Origin: Pseudohongiella sp. O18
Lineage (GTDB): Bacteria; Pseudomonadota; Gammaproteobacteria; Pseudomonadales; Pseudohongiellaceae
Assembly: GCF_021729085.1 (NCBI RefSeq)
Contig: NZ_JAJSAR010000001.1
Location: 992,001-1,056,000 of the forward strand
Direction of reading: 5' to 3'
Length of the DNA: 64,000 nt
Below the pieces are notes generated by a model, which worked only from the letters and a program-made list of their open reading frames with translations, did not search any database and was not told where the DNA came from. Shown here piece after piece: positions 1 through 9,373 of the stretch. Both the position numbers and the translations under genes were made by a program. Position 1 is the first letter of the stretch, and each line of letters starts with the position of its first letter.

Positions 1-777
1 TCCGCGCTGGGTAAACCCATGCTGCAGCAGATCGATCTCATTGCTGCGCAGACTGCAGACGATGCCGAACGCTTCCGAAAGCTGGGTGTGCCAGATACGG
101 CGCTGCGCGTTACCGGCAGTATGAAGTTTGATATCGGGCTGCCAGCCGATCTGCAGGCGCGTGTTGATCAGATGCGACTGCGCCTCGCACACTCCGACCG
201 CCCGATCTGGATCGCTGCCAGTACCCGTGAAGGCGAAGATGAAAAAGTGCTGCGGGCCTTTGAGCTGATAAGAAGATCAATCCCGGATGCGCTGCTGGTT
301 CTGGTGCCGCGCCACCCGGAGAGATTCAATTCGGCTGCCAGGATCTTCGAGAGCGCCGGTTACGAGGTTGTTCGCCGCAGCGAAGACACAAGCGTCAGTG
401 CAGAGACAGCCGTTTTTCTGGGTGACAGCATGGGTGAGCTGCCCGTCTACATGAGTCTGGCGCAACTGGCTTTTGTCGGCGGCAGCCTGGTGAATACTGG
501 CTGTCAGAATGTGCTGGAGCCCGCTGCGCTGGGGCTTGCTGTAATCACCGGCCCCTCCCAGTATAACTTTCAGGCCATTTGCGAGCAGTTGCAGGAGCGG
601 GGTGCCCTGCTCACAGTGCACGATGAAACGGCTCTGGCAGAGCAGGTGATTAGACTGCTTCAGGATCGCTCTGCACGGGAGCAGATGGGACTGGCCGGCC
701 AGCAGGCGATTGCAGCCAACCAAGGGGCGCTGGATCGCGTCTATGATCTGGTGCTTGAGCATCTGCCGAGCGTTTAA
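1..777 (+). CDS. waaA: 3-deoxy-D-manno-octulosonic acid (Kdo) transferase, C-terminal part (5' end outside window)
   Basis: Transfers Kdo from CMP-Kdo to lipid IVA at the inner membrane during LPS core synthesis. The reading frame is open from base 1, so the gene starts upstream; about 258 residues, the C-terminal 60% of a roughly 425-residue protein, are present. The visible part is the GT-B C-terminal half: VTGSMKFD and ASTREGEDE at the start of the nucleotide-sugar domain, LVPRHPERF, a GGSLVNTGCQNVLEP loop and the terminal helix. These are family hallmarks. The stop codon overlaps the stop of the convergent pepQ by two bases, so no terminator lies between the two genes. Confidence 0.95.
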   Translation, partial: SALGKPMLQQIDLIAAQTADDAERFRKLGVPDTALRVTGSMKFDIGLPADLQARVDQMRLRLAHSDRPIWIAASTREGEDEKVLRAFELIRRSIPDALLVLVPRHPERFNSAARIFESAGYEVVRRSEDTSVSAETAVFLGDSMGELPVYMSLAQLAFVGGSLVNTGCQNVLEPAALGLAVITGPSQYNFQAICEQLQERGALLTVHDETALAEQVIRLLQDRSAREQMGLAGQQAIAANQGALDRVYDLVLEHLPSV

Positions 778-2123
778 TCGGGCAGCGGCCGCATGGTCAG
801 ATTGTGTGGCTGACCATTATTTATCCAGATATTGTCCTCAATCCGTATGCCGCCATATGGCAGCAATTCGTCTACCAGTTTCCATTGCACAAGACCCACG
901 TGATCGCCAGCGCGTGCTTTGTCCAGCAGCATGGGGATGAAGTAAACACCTGGTTCGATAGTGAAGACCATGTTGTTCTGGATAGTACGCGTTGTCCGCA
1001 GGGCCGGAAACTGAGGTGGTGGAGTGGCGATGGTGCCATCCGGCGCGGTCATGCGCCCGCCGACATCATGGACCTGCAGGCCCAGCAGATGGCCAAGGCC
1101 ATGAGGCAGGAATGTGGTCGTCAGGCCAGTCTCAAAAACCTCTTCAGCCGTGCCGATACAAACGCCGGTATCGACGAGCAGCCGAGCCAGCAGGCGGTGC
1201 GAATGGACGTGCAGATCGATGTAATTCATGCCAGGTTTGATGGCTTCGATCACCTCGCGTTGCAGTGATTGCACGCCGGCCAGCAGGGCTTTGAACTCGG
1301 GGTGACAATCAGGGCGAACCCAGGTGCGGGTAATGTCCGAGCAATATCCCGCACTGCGACAGCCGGCATCAATCAGCAATACCCGGTTGTGGCTCTGATC
1401 GGCTGAGGAACGGCGTTGCTTGTGCTGATAGTGCAGCGTCGCGGCGTGTTCATTAACCGCAACAATGCTTGGATAGGGAAGGTCCTGATCAAGCGCGCGG
1501 CAGGCACGCAGATAGGCCATGTGAATATCGTACTCATCGCTACCGTCCAGAAAGGCGTCATGGGCTGCCTGGTGACCGGTAAGAGCCAGCGCATTGGCGT
1601 TTGCGACTCGGTGCACCTCGTAAGCAGTTTTGAACGCCCGTCGAAAGTCGAGCTGGCTCAGCAGCCGCGGCGGATTGATGGCTTGCGGTGCGATATCCAG
1701 TGATTCGGCCAGTGCTATGCCTTCACCCAGAAACACAAGTTTTTCATGTGTATCAAGCCTCGGGCGTAGCTCTCTGGCGAGTTGTGATAAATCACTGAGA
1801 ATCACGATCTCGAATTCTTTTGCCCACCACAAAGGCATATCCACATGCTGGTCATGCCAGAAATCCTGGGGAATGACGGCAAAGAACACGGGCGTTTTGC
1901 CTGGGCGAATCAGTACCAACTGATCGGGACGGTCGACGGGTAACCAGCGCAGGTAGTGGCCCCACGCGCGAAACGGCATGGCATGGTCGTCTGCGTAGTG
2001 GTCATGCGACATACCGCTATGGACCAGCACGCTGTGTTCAGCCAGTTTTGCTGCCTGAAGCGCCTCAGAGTATTCCGCTACCAGGCACTTCAGGTGTTCG
2101 GCAAATAATTCTTCGGTCTTCAT
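774..2123 (-). CDS. pepQ: Xaa-Pro dipeptidase (prolidase, M24B)
   Basis: Cytoplasmic dimetal aminopeptidase-fold enzyme that cleaves Xaa-Pro dipeptides; PepQ-type enzymes can also hydrolyse organophosphate triesters. The 449 residues match the usual length of about 443. After an N-terminal domain of about 160 residues, the pita-bread domain shows the five metal ligands: two Asp in the DAGCRSAGYCSDITRT stretch near residues 250-261, His in HGLGHLLGLQVHDVGG, Glu in FTIEPGVYF and Glu in GIRIEDN. Divergent from dinB with only 41 bp between the starts, so the two promoters must overlap or lie inside the genes. The start ATG lacks a strong Shine-Dalgarno. Confidence 0.95.
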   Translation of the reverse strand: MKTEELFAEHLKCLVAEYSEALQAAKLAEHSVLVHSGMSHDHYADDHAMPFRAWGHYLRWLPVDRPDQLVLIRPGKTPVFFAVIPQDFWHDQHVDMPLWWAKEFEIVILSDLSQLARELRPRLDTHEKLVFLGEGIALAESLDIAPQAINPPRLLSQLDFRRAFKTAYEVHRVANANALALTGHQAAHDAFLDGSDEYDIHMAYLRACRALDQDLPYPSIVAVNEHAATLHYQHKQRRSSADQSHNRVLLIDAGCRSAGYCSDITRTWVRPDCHPEFKALLAGVQSLQREVIEAIKPGMNYIDLHVHSHRLLARLLVDTGVCIGTAEEVFETGLTTTFLPHGLGHLLGLQVHDVGGRMTAPDGTIATPPPQFPALRTTRTIQNNMVFTIEPGVYFIPMLLDKARAGDHVGLVQWKLVDELLPYGGIRIEDNIWINNGQPHNLTMRPLPD

Positions 2124-2164
2124 GCTGTGTGATAATACGCCTAATAAGTGTCAAGTGACAGACC

Positions 2165-3244
2165 ATGAACGCATTCAGTATTCGAAAGATTATCCATTGT
2201 GATTGCGATTGCTTTTACGCGGCCATCGAGATGCGGGATAACCCCGAACTGCGCGGCAAGCCTCTGGCCGTCGGTGGTTCAAGTGAGCGCCGCGGCGTCG
2301 TGGCAACCTGTAACTACGAGGCGCGCAAATATGGCATTCATTCTGCCATGCCTATGGCAACCGCACTCAGGCGTTGTTCGCAGTTGCGCGTAGTTCCGCC
2401 ACGTATGGATATATATCGGCAGGTATCTCGCCAGGTTCAGGCCATTTTCAGCGACTACACGGATCTTATTGAACCATTATCGCTGGATGAAGCCTATCTC
2501 GATGTATCCGAGGCTCAGGCCTGCCGTGGCAGTGCCACGCTGATTGCATCGGAGATACGTCAGCGGGTCCGGGAAACGCTGGGTATTACGATTTCTGCCG
2601 GTATCGCTCCGAATAAGTTTCTGGCCAAGATTGCCAGCGACTGGAACAAGCCGGATGGTCAATATGTCATCCGTCCACAGGAAGTCGATGACTTTGTCCG
2701 CCAGTTGCCGGTAAAAAAACTCTTCGGTGTTGGCAAGGTGACAGCAGGGCGCCTGCACTCATTGGGGATCTCTACCTGTGAGGATCTGCGTGCTTACAGT
2801 GAGCAGGCCTTGCTGGCTCAGTTTGGCAGCTTTGGAGCGCGATTACATCAACTTTGCCGGGGCATAGACGATCGGCCGGTCAAGGTTGAGCGGCAACGCA
2901 AGTCACTTAGTGTGGAAAACACATTTGCGGCTGATTTGCCTGACCTTGACGCCTGTTTGCAGCATATTGATGAACTTTATCAGCAAATGCAGCGACGATG
3001 GCAGTCAATCCATTCACGTTACCGGGTATCGGGTTGCTTCGTGAAGCTTAAATTCAACAATTTTGTCTCAACCACCGCTGAGCACCTGGCTGATGATATG
3101 CATCGTGACTGGTTCCCGGGATTGATGGCCCAGGCCTGGCAGCGTCACCAACGCCCGGTGCGATTGATTGGACTTGGGGTGCGACTGAAACCGCGCGACC
3201 CGGAGACGGAAGTCGATCAATTGCAGCTGGCGCTGGACGACTGA
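2165..3244 (+). CDS. dinB: DNA polymerase IV (Y family)
   Basis: Error-prone translesion polymerase. The 359 residues are typical. The first catalytic Asp lies in HCDCDCFYAAIE near residue 15 and the second acidic pair in SLDEAYLD near residue 105. The palm and fingers segment RGVVATCNYEARKYGIHSAM, the helix-hairpin-helix LFGVGKVTAGRL and the little-finger domain follow. No beta-clamp-binding consensus is obvious at the C terminus; the tail QLQLALDD is a possible clamp motif (QLxL) and would fit the family. The 41-bp region before the gene holds no CTGT-N8-ACAG LexA box, unlike E. coli dinB, so SOS control is not supported here. Confidence 0.96.
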   Translation: MNAFSIRKIIHCDCDCFYAAIEMRDNPELRGKPLAVGGSSERRGVVATCNYEARKYGIHSAMPMATALRRCSQLRVVPPRMDIYRQVSRQVQAIFSDYTDLIEPLSLDEAYLDVSEAQACRGSATLIASEIRQRVRETLGITISAGIAPNKFLAKIASDWNKPDGQYVIRPQEVDDFVRQLPVKKLFGVGKVTAGRLHSLGISTCEDLRAYSEQALLAQFGSFGARLHQLCRGIDDRPVKVERQRKSLSVENTFAADLPDLDACLQHIDELYQQMQRRWQSIHSRYRVSGCFVKLKFNNFVSTTAEHLADDMHRDWFPGLMAQAWQRHQRPVRLIGLGVRLKPRDPETEVDQLQLALDD

Positions 3245-3251
3245 CAGGGTC

Positions 3252-4121
3252 TCAGTCGCGCAGGCGAATCAGACCTTCCTGACACACTGATGCCACCAGC
3301 ACGCCGTCTCTGGTAAAGATATTGCCGCGGTTAAACCCGCGCGCCTGCGACGAAGACGGGCTGTCCTGGCTGTAGAGCAGCCACTGATCCATGCGGAAAG
3401 GGCGATGGAACCACATGGTGTGGTCAAGGCTGGCGATCTGCAGCTTGGGGTCGAACAGGCTCTGTCCATGCGGGCGCAGACTGGTCTGCAGCAGCGTCAT
3501 ATCGGACGCGTATGCCAACAGGTGTTCATGGTAGGGGTAGTCTTCAGGCAAATCGGTATTGATGCGGAACCATACGCTGGTCTGCGGCGCTTTTGGCGTG
3601 TTGTCGAACAGGCTGTTGATATCGACATGGCGCAGGTCCACTGCAAACTGCCTGGAGAAGCGGTCAAGCAGCTCATCCGATATTTTACCGCGAAACTGTT
3701 CAGCCATCTGTTTGCGATCGGCACATTCCTCAGGTGGCGGCACATCAGGCATATCGACCTGGTGCGACAGGCCTTCTTCGCGCACCTGAAATGATGCGGA
3801 CATGTTAAGAATGGCTTTGCCGTGCTGGATGGCAACGATGCGCCGGGTCGTGAAGCTGCGACCATCCCGAATGCGATCTACCTGGTAAATGACCGGGTGC
3901 TTAAGGTCCCCAGGGCGCAGGAAGTAGGCATGAAGTGAGTGTACGTGACGATCCTCGGGAACGGTGTGAGTGGCACTCAGCAGCGCCTGAGCCAGTACCT
4001 GGCCGCCATACACACGGAACCATCCCTCATTGTTAGAGGAGGTTCGATACAGATTCTCATCCAGCTTTTCCAGAGCCAGATGATTCATAAGTTGTGTCAG
4101 TTGTTCGTTGTCGCTGCTCAT
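3252..4121 (-). CDS. tesB: Acyl-CoA thioesterase II
   Basis: Double-hotdog thioesterase that hydrolyses medium- and long-chain acyl-CoA to free fatty acid and CoA. The 289 residues match TesB length. N-terminal hotdog: RVYGGQVLAQAL and SLHAYFLRPGD. C-terminal hotdog: ASDMTLL, with the catalytic Asp, and LDHTMWFHRPFRMDQWLLY. The start ATG has AGGAA eight bases upstream. Convergent with dinB, 7 bp apart. Confidence 0.95.
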   Translation of the reverse strand: MSSDNEQLTQLMNHLALEKLDENLYRTSSNNEGWFRVYGGQVLAQALLSATHTVPEDRHVHSLHAYFLRPGDLKHPVIYQVDRIRDGRSFTTRRIVAIQHGKAILNMSASFQVREEGLSHQVDMPDVPPPEECADRKQMAEQFRGKISDELLDRFSRQFAVDLRHVDINSLFDNTPKAPQTSVWFRINTDLPEDYPYHEHLLAYASDMTLLQTSLRPHGQSLFDPKLQIASLDHTMWFHRPFRMDQWLLYSQDSPSSSQARGFNRGNIFTRDGVLVASVCQEGLIRLRD

Positions 4122-4310
4122 TGTTGCGTTCCTGCTTGGCGATTATCAATGCGATATTACCGGTAGTTTACCAGTTTGCACGCAAGTCTACCGATGCATC
4201 TTGCCAGTCGACCGGGCAGAGAGCGCAGCTTTCTTTACCAGGCGACATGCCAGGCGTATGATTCAGGAACTAAGCAAAACAACAATAATCAAGATTAAAG
4301 GAGAGAGCAG

Positions 4311-4814
4311 ATGCGACGGACATTGATGGGGGCTGCGCTGGTATCGGCCGCAGTTCTGTTAGCGGCAGTTTGGTCCAATGGATCGGCAGATGCAGCCCAG
4401 GATGACGCGCTGATGGCAGTCAAACAACAGTTTATTGGCCACTACGAACTGGTCAGTTTTGTCAGCTTCCCGGCCACTGGTGGTGAAGTCGACAATAACT
4501 ATGTTGGCCGCATCATGTACGATGAAAACGACCAGATGTCCGCTCAGGGAATGCCCAAGGATCTACCTGAACGTGCTGCGCAGACCACAGAGCTGGTGCG
4601 CGGAGGGTTTGCATACTGGGGGCCTGTCACCTGGGATATCTCCCAGAACAAAGTCACACACCACGTTGAAGGTTCGCCTACGCGCGGCAGCTGGGTGGGT
4701 GAAGACAATGTGCGCTACTACGAGTTCACCCCGGAAGGCTTGTTGAAACTCTCAATTCGTGATGAGAACGGTCGTACCACCGGTACCCTGACCTGGCGAC
4801 GTATCGAAGACTGA
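4311..4814 (+). CDS. Secreted lipocalin-like domain protein
   Basis: A 167-residue exported protein. Residues 1-29 form a signal peptide (MRRT, hydrophobic run, then ASA-like cleavage near SADAAQ). The rest resembles the short lipocalin-like barrel family, with GHYELVSFVSF and YVGRIMYDENDQMSAQ strands and a terminal TLTWRRIED strand. The ligand is unknown. AAGGAG sits seven bases before the ATG, which supports this start. A 190-bp gap lies upstream and the next gene is convergent, so it looks monocistronic. Role: probably periplasmic binding of a small hydrophobic molecule, by fold analogy only. Confidence 0.75.
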   Translation: MRRTLMGAALVSAAVLLAAVWSNGSADAAQDDALMAVKQQFIGHYELVSFVSFPATGGEVDNNYVGRIMYDENDQMSAQGMPKDLPERAAQTTELVRGGFAYWGPVTWDISQNKVTHHVEGSPTRGSWVGEDNVRYYEFTPEGLLKLSIRDENGRTTGTLTWRRIED

Positions 4815-4853
4815 AGACGCTACAGAAAGCCTCCTGTGATGGCGGCATTCTGA

Positions 4854-6281
4854 TTAAAATTCGATGCTGTCCCGGTAAGCAGGTATTTCGGCTCGAATGC
4901 CCTTGTCCTGCTGCAGCCGGTCGGAGAGTGCCTGCAGCGCCTCTGTTTCGCCATGGACCAGCATGACACGTGGGCGCTGGGTTTCAGTGCCGGGTGACTC
5001 TTTGCGGAAGCGATCAATCCAGTCGATCAGTTCATCCTGTCCGGCATGCGCTGACAGACCGCCGATGGTCTCGATACGCGCGCCGACCTTGAAATCGTCA
5101 CCAAACATCTTGAACGTTTCGACGCCATCGACCAGCATCCTGCCCAGCGTGCCGCGTGCCTGAAATCCGATAAAGATTACTGTGTTTTCGCGTTTCCAGA
5201 TCCGGTGTTTGAAATGATGGCGAATTCGCCCCCCGGTACACATTCCGCTACCTGCGATGATCAGGGCGCCCTGCTTGATGGCATTGATCTGCATCGAATC
5301 TTCGGCCGAACGGCACAGTTTGAGAGTCGGCAGAAACTGCGCCAGTGACTCACGGTTGGCGTCGCTAAGGCAGCGAATGTCTTCGTCGTCCAACAGATGT
5401 AGCCAGCGGTCATAGATTTCGGTTACCTCAATGGCCATCGGGCTGTCCAGAAATACCTGCCAGTTATCCAGTTCACCACTGTGATGCAGGCAACCCAGGT
5501 AATAGATCAGCTCCTGTGAGCGACCAATCGCGAAGGAGGGAATCATGACATTGCCGCCTGCCTCCCAGGTCTCGTGAAGAACCTGTCTGAACTGCTCGAG
5601 TGTCGCATCGTGGTCGCGGTGATTGCGGTTGCCATAGGTGCCTTCCATCAACACCAGGTCGGCCTCGTTAACATATTCTGGATCATTCATCAGGGCGGAA
5701 TGGCGGTTGCCGAGATCGCCTGAGAATACAAGAATTCTCGGTTTGCCGTGCTCAATGATCTTCAGGTGCACAATCGCTGAACCAAGAATATGACCGGCAT
5801 CCAGAAAGGTCAGCTCAACATCCGCTGCAATACCGAATGGTTTTCGGTATTGCTTGCCATCGCAGAGGCGAAGCACCTTTTCCACATCATGTGCTGTGTA
5901 TCGAGGCTCAATTAATGGGCGACCAGCACGCTGCCGACGCAGGTTATCCCGTTCCAGGTCTCGCTCATAAAGGCCGCGCGCGTCCTCCAGCAGCACGCGA
6001 AGGAGCTGACGGGTAGCCTGAGTGCAGTAGATTGGGCCGTCGAAGCCCTGATTTACCAGTGTCGGCAGCAGACCGGAATGGTCCAGGTGACCATGCGACA
6101 GAATCACTGCGTCAATCTCGGCTGGATTAAAGGGGAAACTTTCCTCATGAACGCGGTCAACCGCATCGCCGCCCTGATGCATGCCACAGTCAAGCAGGAT
6201 TTTGCCAACAGCTGGTGATTCCAGCATGTGGCAGGACCCAGTCACTTCCTGGGCGGCACCATAAAATGTCAACTTGGCCAT
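4854..6281 (-). CDS. Beta-CASP metallo-beta-lactamase-fold RNase/exonuclease-like protein
   Basis: A 475-residue member of the CPSF/RNase J-like beta-CASP family. The zinc site motif LSHGHLDHSG places H63, H65, D67 and H68; further ligands are GHILGSAIVHL, FSGDLGN and, at the C terminus, GLSAHAGQDELIDW and VHGETEAL. The central beta-CASP insert shows PSFAIGRSQEL and GSGMCTGGRIRHH. This set is typical of bacterial 'RNA specificity domain' MBL proteins, which are predicted RNA endo- or exonucleases. Its start lies 36 bp after the stop of the last Mrp-like gene on the same strand, so it may be read from that operon, but no functional link is implied. RNA substrate unknown. Confidence 0.88.
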   Translation of the reverse strand: MAKLTFYGAAQEVTGSCHMLESPAVGKILLDCGMHQGGDAVDRVHEESFPFNPAEIDAVILSHGHLDHSGLLPTLVNQGFDGPIYCTQATRQLLRVLLEDARGLYERDLERDNLRRQRAGRPLIEPRYTAHDVEKVLRLCDGKQYRKPFGIAADVELTFLDAGHILGSAIVHLKIIEHGKPRILVFSGDLGNRHSALMNDPEYVNEADLVLMEGTYGNRNHRDHDATLEQFRQVLHETWEAGGNVMIPSFAIGRSQELIYYLGCLHHSGELDNWQVFLDSPMAIEVTEIYDRWLHLLDDEDIRCLSDANRESLAQFLPTLKLCRSAEDSMQINAIKQGALIIAGSGMCTGGRIRHHFKHRIWKRENTVIFIGFQARGTLGRMLVDGVETFKMFGDDFKVGARIETIGGLSAHAGQDELIDWIDRFRKESPGTETQRPRVMLVHGETEALQALSDRLQQDKGIRAEIPAYRDSIEF

Positions 6282-6317
6282 AAGACTTTCAGATCCTTTA
6301 ATAGGTGCATCATTTGC

Positions 6318-7856
6318 TTACGTCGATAACAACACAATGGTCAGCACCGTTATGATCACCAGCAGAGTACTGCTCAGATTCACCGTACTGCCATGCCACA
6401 GACGGTTCCAGCGTCGCTCCATGTTTCGCAGTGAGCGTGTGTCGAATTGCCAATCGGGAGTCTCCTGCGTCAACCTGCCCAGTGTTCTTTTGAGTCGCAG
6501 TGACATTGGAACCATCAGATTCGGCAGCCACCGGCCCATCCTGTCTGCCTCAAACGGCAAGCGACTCCCCAGCGCATACATCACCATGGCGATACCCAGC
6601 GGCCAGCAGAGCGCCCACAGATTGCTCGCGCTCAGGCTGTAGAGAATCGACTCACGCATGCTGGGCCACAGCCATGGCAGCACAGCCGGGCAGCTGGCCA
6701 GTACAATCCACGCGGACAGTTTGCGGATACCTGGCGGCGCAGTGTCGGGCTCTGCATTACTGTGTGATGATAAGCGCCGGAACAGCACCAGTGCCTTGAT
6801 CATGATCAAGGCACTGGTGATTGAACCAGCAATAATAAGATTGCGCCAGATCGCCAGCTCGTCAGTTGCCAGCGCGGATTTAAGCTCACTTTTCACCGCT
6901 GCGCCGGAGGTCAGCGGAAGGCCAGCGATTGACAGAGCAGTTGTCAGTAGAAGCACGGCCAGCAGAGCCTGTAACCACGCTGTCGGGATGCGGTGTTTGA
7001 AAAGGTCGGCTGCCAGAAACAGTGTGCCTTTGGCCAGGCCATGATGCACGCCGTATAGCATCAGGATGACGGCAATCTCTGAGCGCTGCCCGGGCAGGTG
7101 CCAGCTCAGGCCCACCAGAAACAGCAAAAAACCGATCTGGCTGATTGATGAAAACGCCAGTAACTGTTTGACATTGCTTCGCGTCAGACCCATCAGTGCG
7201 CCATAAAACGCACTGAATACAGCCACAGACATGACTGGTATGGCCCATTCCTGCATCAGCGAAGCAGCAGGCAGAATTTTCCACAGACCAAGAATGCCGG
7301 CCTTGATCATGACGCCGGACAGGACCGCGCTGGCGGGCGCCGGCGCCGCCGGATGTGCTAATGGCAACCAGACGTGCAGAGGCCAGAAGCCCGCCTTGAG
7401 GCCCAGACCGGCCAGCACGAGCGCTGCAGGCAAGGGATTGATATCGCTGCCCTGCCAGGCGGCAAACTGCACGGCACCGCCAAGCTGATAACTTATCATG
7501 ATCAGACCGGATAACAGCGCCATTTCGCCAAGGACAGCAAGCTGCAGATAGATGCGACCCGCCCGGCGAGCGACGGGAGTTCTGTCGTGAACGACCAGAC
7601 CATAAGCCGCCAGGCTCATCATGGAAAAACCGATGTAAAAGCTCAGGGCATCCTGCGAGACGATCAGCAGCAGGTTGCCTGCCATTGATACAAGCCAGAG
7701 GGTCCAGAATACGGGGCCCCGTATTGATCCCGCCGCATAAACAGATGACAGCAGCCACAGTGCCGCTGTAAACAACAGCCACGCAGCATCAAGCGGTCCC
7801 TGAATGCCAATCAGGGCGTCTGGCCAGAAACTGTCGAGTGGCATCGTCATGTTCAC
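6318..7856 (-). CDS. Third antiporter-type (NuoN/MrpD-like) membrane subunit of the Mrp-like operon
   Basis: A 512-residue polytopic membrane protein with the proton_antipo_M core: LKAGFWPLHVWLPLAHPAAP, then SAVLSGVMIKAG, then SNVKQLLAFSSISQIGFLLF and YGVHHGLAKGTLF. These carry the Lys and His residues of the channel half-sites. The TM5 motif, which in NuoL/M/N and MrpD holds an essential Glu, reads FYIGFSMMSLAAYGLV here, so the Glu is absent. A long soluble C-terminal tail of about 80 residues ends in another hydrophobic helix. Start and preceding stop overlap as ATGA (7853-7856). Probably an accessory or altered ion module; exact family uncertain. Confidence 0.85.
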   Translation of the reverse strand: MNMTMPLDSFWPDALIGIQGPLDAAWLLFTAALWLLSSVYAAGSIRGPVFWTLWLVSMAGNLLLIVSQDALSFYIGFSMMSLAAYGLVVHDRTPVARRAGRIYLQLAVLGEMALLSGLIMISYQLGGAVQFAAWQGSDINPLPAALVLAGLGLKAGFWPLHVWLPLAHPAAPAPASAVLSGVMIKAGILGLWKILPAASLMQEWAIPVMSVAVFSAFYGALMGLTRSNVKQLLAFSSISQIGFLLFLVGLSWHLPGQRSEIAVILMLYGVHHGLAKGTLFLAADLFKHRIPTAWLQALLAVLLLTTALSIAGLPLTSGAAVKSELKSALATDELAIWRNLIIAGSITSALIMIKALVLFRRLSSHSNAEPDTAPPGIRKLSAWIVLASCPAVLPWLWPSMRESILYSLSASNLWALCWPLGIAMVMYALGSRLPFEADRMGRWLPNLMVPMSLRLKRTLGRLTQETPDWQFDTRSLRNMERRWNRLWHGSTVNLSSTLLVIITVLTIVLLST

Positions 7857-9373
7857 AGGGCAAACTCCTGGCTGATGATGAATTCCGTCCAGCCCAGCGG
7901 GCTGGCCAGGCTGCCCGCAAAAATGCCGGCAAGCAGGGACAGCAGCGCCGTGAACAGTGGTGGCAGCAGCATCATCCAGTGAGTCTCAAAGCGTGATTTC
8001 TTGAAGTTGTCCTCAGGCCACCCCGCTGTTGGCGGCTGAGCAAACCAGCCGCGATATATCAGCGGCATGAAATACATGGCGTTCAGAATTGATGAGCCAA
8101 TCAAAACCGCCAGCATCGCATCATTGCCTGACTCGAGTGCCCCCAGCCCGAGATACCATTTGCTGAAGAAGCCGGCAATCGGTGGCACACCAATCATGCC
8201 AAGCGCACCGACTGTAAAGGCGCTCATGGTCAGAGGCATGCGTTTACCCAGACCATCCATCTCCTGAATTCTGTGAATGCCAAGAGTCTCCGCCATGTTG
8301 CCGGCACAGAAAAACAGCGTGATCTTCATCAGGCCCTGATGCACCAGATGAACTACTGCGCCGATAGCCGCTGTCGGCCCTGCCATCGCAACACCAAGCG
8401 TAATGTATGACACCTGGCTGACTGTAGAGAATGCCAGCCGGCGCTTGATGTCAGTCTGTCGCAGAGCCTGAATGGAGCCGTAAAGAATGGTGAATGCGGC
8501 AGCCAGCATCAACACCGGAGTCAGGCCGAGTGCAATGCCCGTTTCCACACCAAATACATCGTAGACCACGCGGATTATGCCAAACGCGCCAGCCTTTACA
8601 ACTGCTACCGCGTGCAGCAATGCGCTGACTGGCGCCGGCGCTACCATGGCTCTGGGCAGCCAGCCATGCAGGGGGAACAGTGCAGCTTTAACTCCCAGTC
8701 CCACAATCATCAATGCGAATGCCGCCATCAACGCAAAGCGGTTTTCTTCTACCGCGCCGGAAACATAGCCGCCGGGTATAAAGTCACTGGTACCTGTGAT
8801 TGAGTGCAGCAGTGCCACGCCCATCAGCAGCAAGGTACCGCCAGACAGGGTATAGACCAGATAAAGCCGCCCGGCCTTGAGTGCCGCATCGGTGCCGCGA
8901 TGAACAACCAGTGGAAACGTTGCCAGCGTCAGCAGTTCAAAGAACAGCAAAAACGTAATCAGATTGCCTGACAGTGCGATACCGACAGTAGCACTGACAC
9001 ATAGACTGAAGTATCCAAAGAATCGCGACTTGAGTTGCGATTTCTGCAGGTAGCCGATGGCATAGATAGTTGTAGCCAACCACAATATTGACGAGAGCGT
9101 TACAAACTGCAGAGATAGTGCGTCGCCCTGCAGAACCAGGCTGGCGCCGGGCAGAAAGTCCACTTCGAATCGAAAGCGCAGTCCCTGGCTGACTCCGAGC
9201 AGCATCAATAGAACCAGGCAGAGCTTGATGACAATTCCGCCCAGGTTGAGGATGGTGCGCCGTCTGGCGGCGTTTTCTGGCGTGGCGAATATCAATAGCG
9301 CCGGGATCAGAGAGCTCAGTATGATCAGCACCGGCAGCAGGCTGGTCCAGCGCATCATTTGCACCAGGATCAT
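7853..9373 (-). CDS. Second antiporter-type (MrpD/NuoM-like) membrane subunit
   Basis: A 506-residue polytopic protein of the complex I antiporter family. TM5 keeps the Glu (LLFFELLTLATFPLVVH). The TM7/8 Lys lies in GLGVKAALFPLHGWLPRAM, followed by PVSALLHAVAVVKAGAF and the TDIKRRLAFSTVSQVSYI loop. The His-rich VHLVHQGLMKITLFF helix and a distal GVPPIAGFFSKWYL helix with Lys complete the proton path. All expected ionisable residues appear present. The four-base ATGA overlap on both sides implies coupled translation. In canonical Mrp systems only MrpA and MrpD carry this module, so this one likely takes the MrpA-N role or is an extra channel. Confidence 0.9.
   Translation of the reverse strand: MILVQMMRWTSLLPVLIILSSLIPALLIFATPENAARRRTILNLGGIVIKLCLVLLMLLGVSQGLRFRFEVDFLPGASLVLQGDALSLQFVTLSSILWLATTIYAIGYLQKSQLKSRFFGYFSLCVSATVGIALSGNLITFLLFFELLTLATFPLVVHRGTDAALKAGRLYLVYTLSGGTLLLMGVALLHSITGTSDFIPGGYVSGAVEENRFALMAAFALMIVGLGVKAALFPLHGWLPRAMVAPAPVSALLHAVAVVKAGAFGIIRVVYDVFGVETGIALGLTPVLMLAAAFTILYGSIQALRQTDIKRRLAFSTVSQVSYITLGVAMAGPTAAIGAVVHLVHQGLMKITLFFCAGNMAETLGIHRIQEMDGLGKRMPLTMSAFTVGALGMIGVPPIAGFFSKWYLGLGALESGNDAMLAVLIGSSILNAMYFMPLIYRGWFAQPPTAGWPEDNFKKSRFETHWMMLLPPLFTALLSLLAGIFAGSLASPLGWTEFIISQEFAL

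Noticed and set aside
2124-2164. LexA box for dinB
   Set aside because: The 41-bp region has no CTGT-N8-ACAG pattern.
6886-7782. Open frame in another phase within the third antiporter gene
   Set aside because: Shadow of a G/C-biased membrane-protein gene; Arg/Gly/Cys-rich product without topology.
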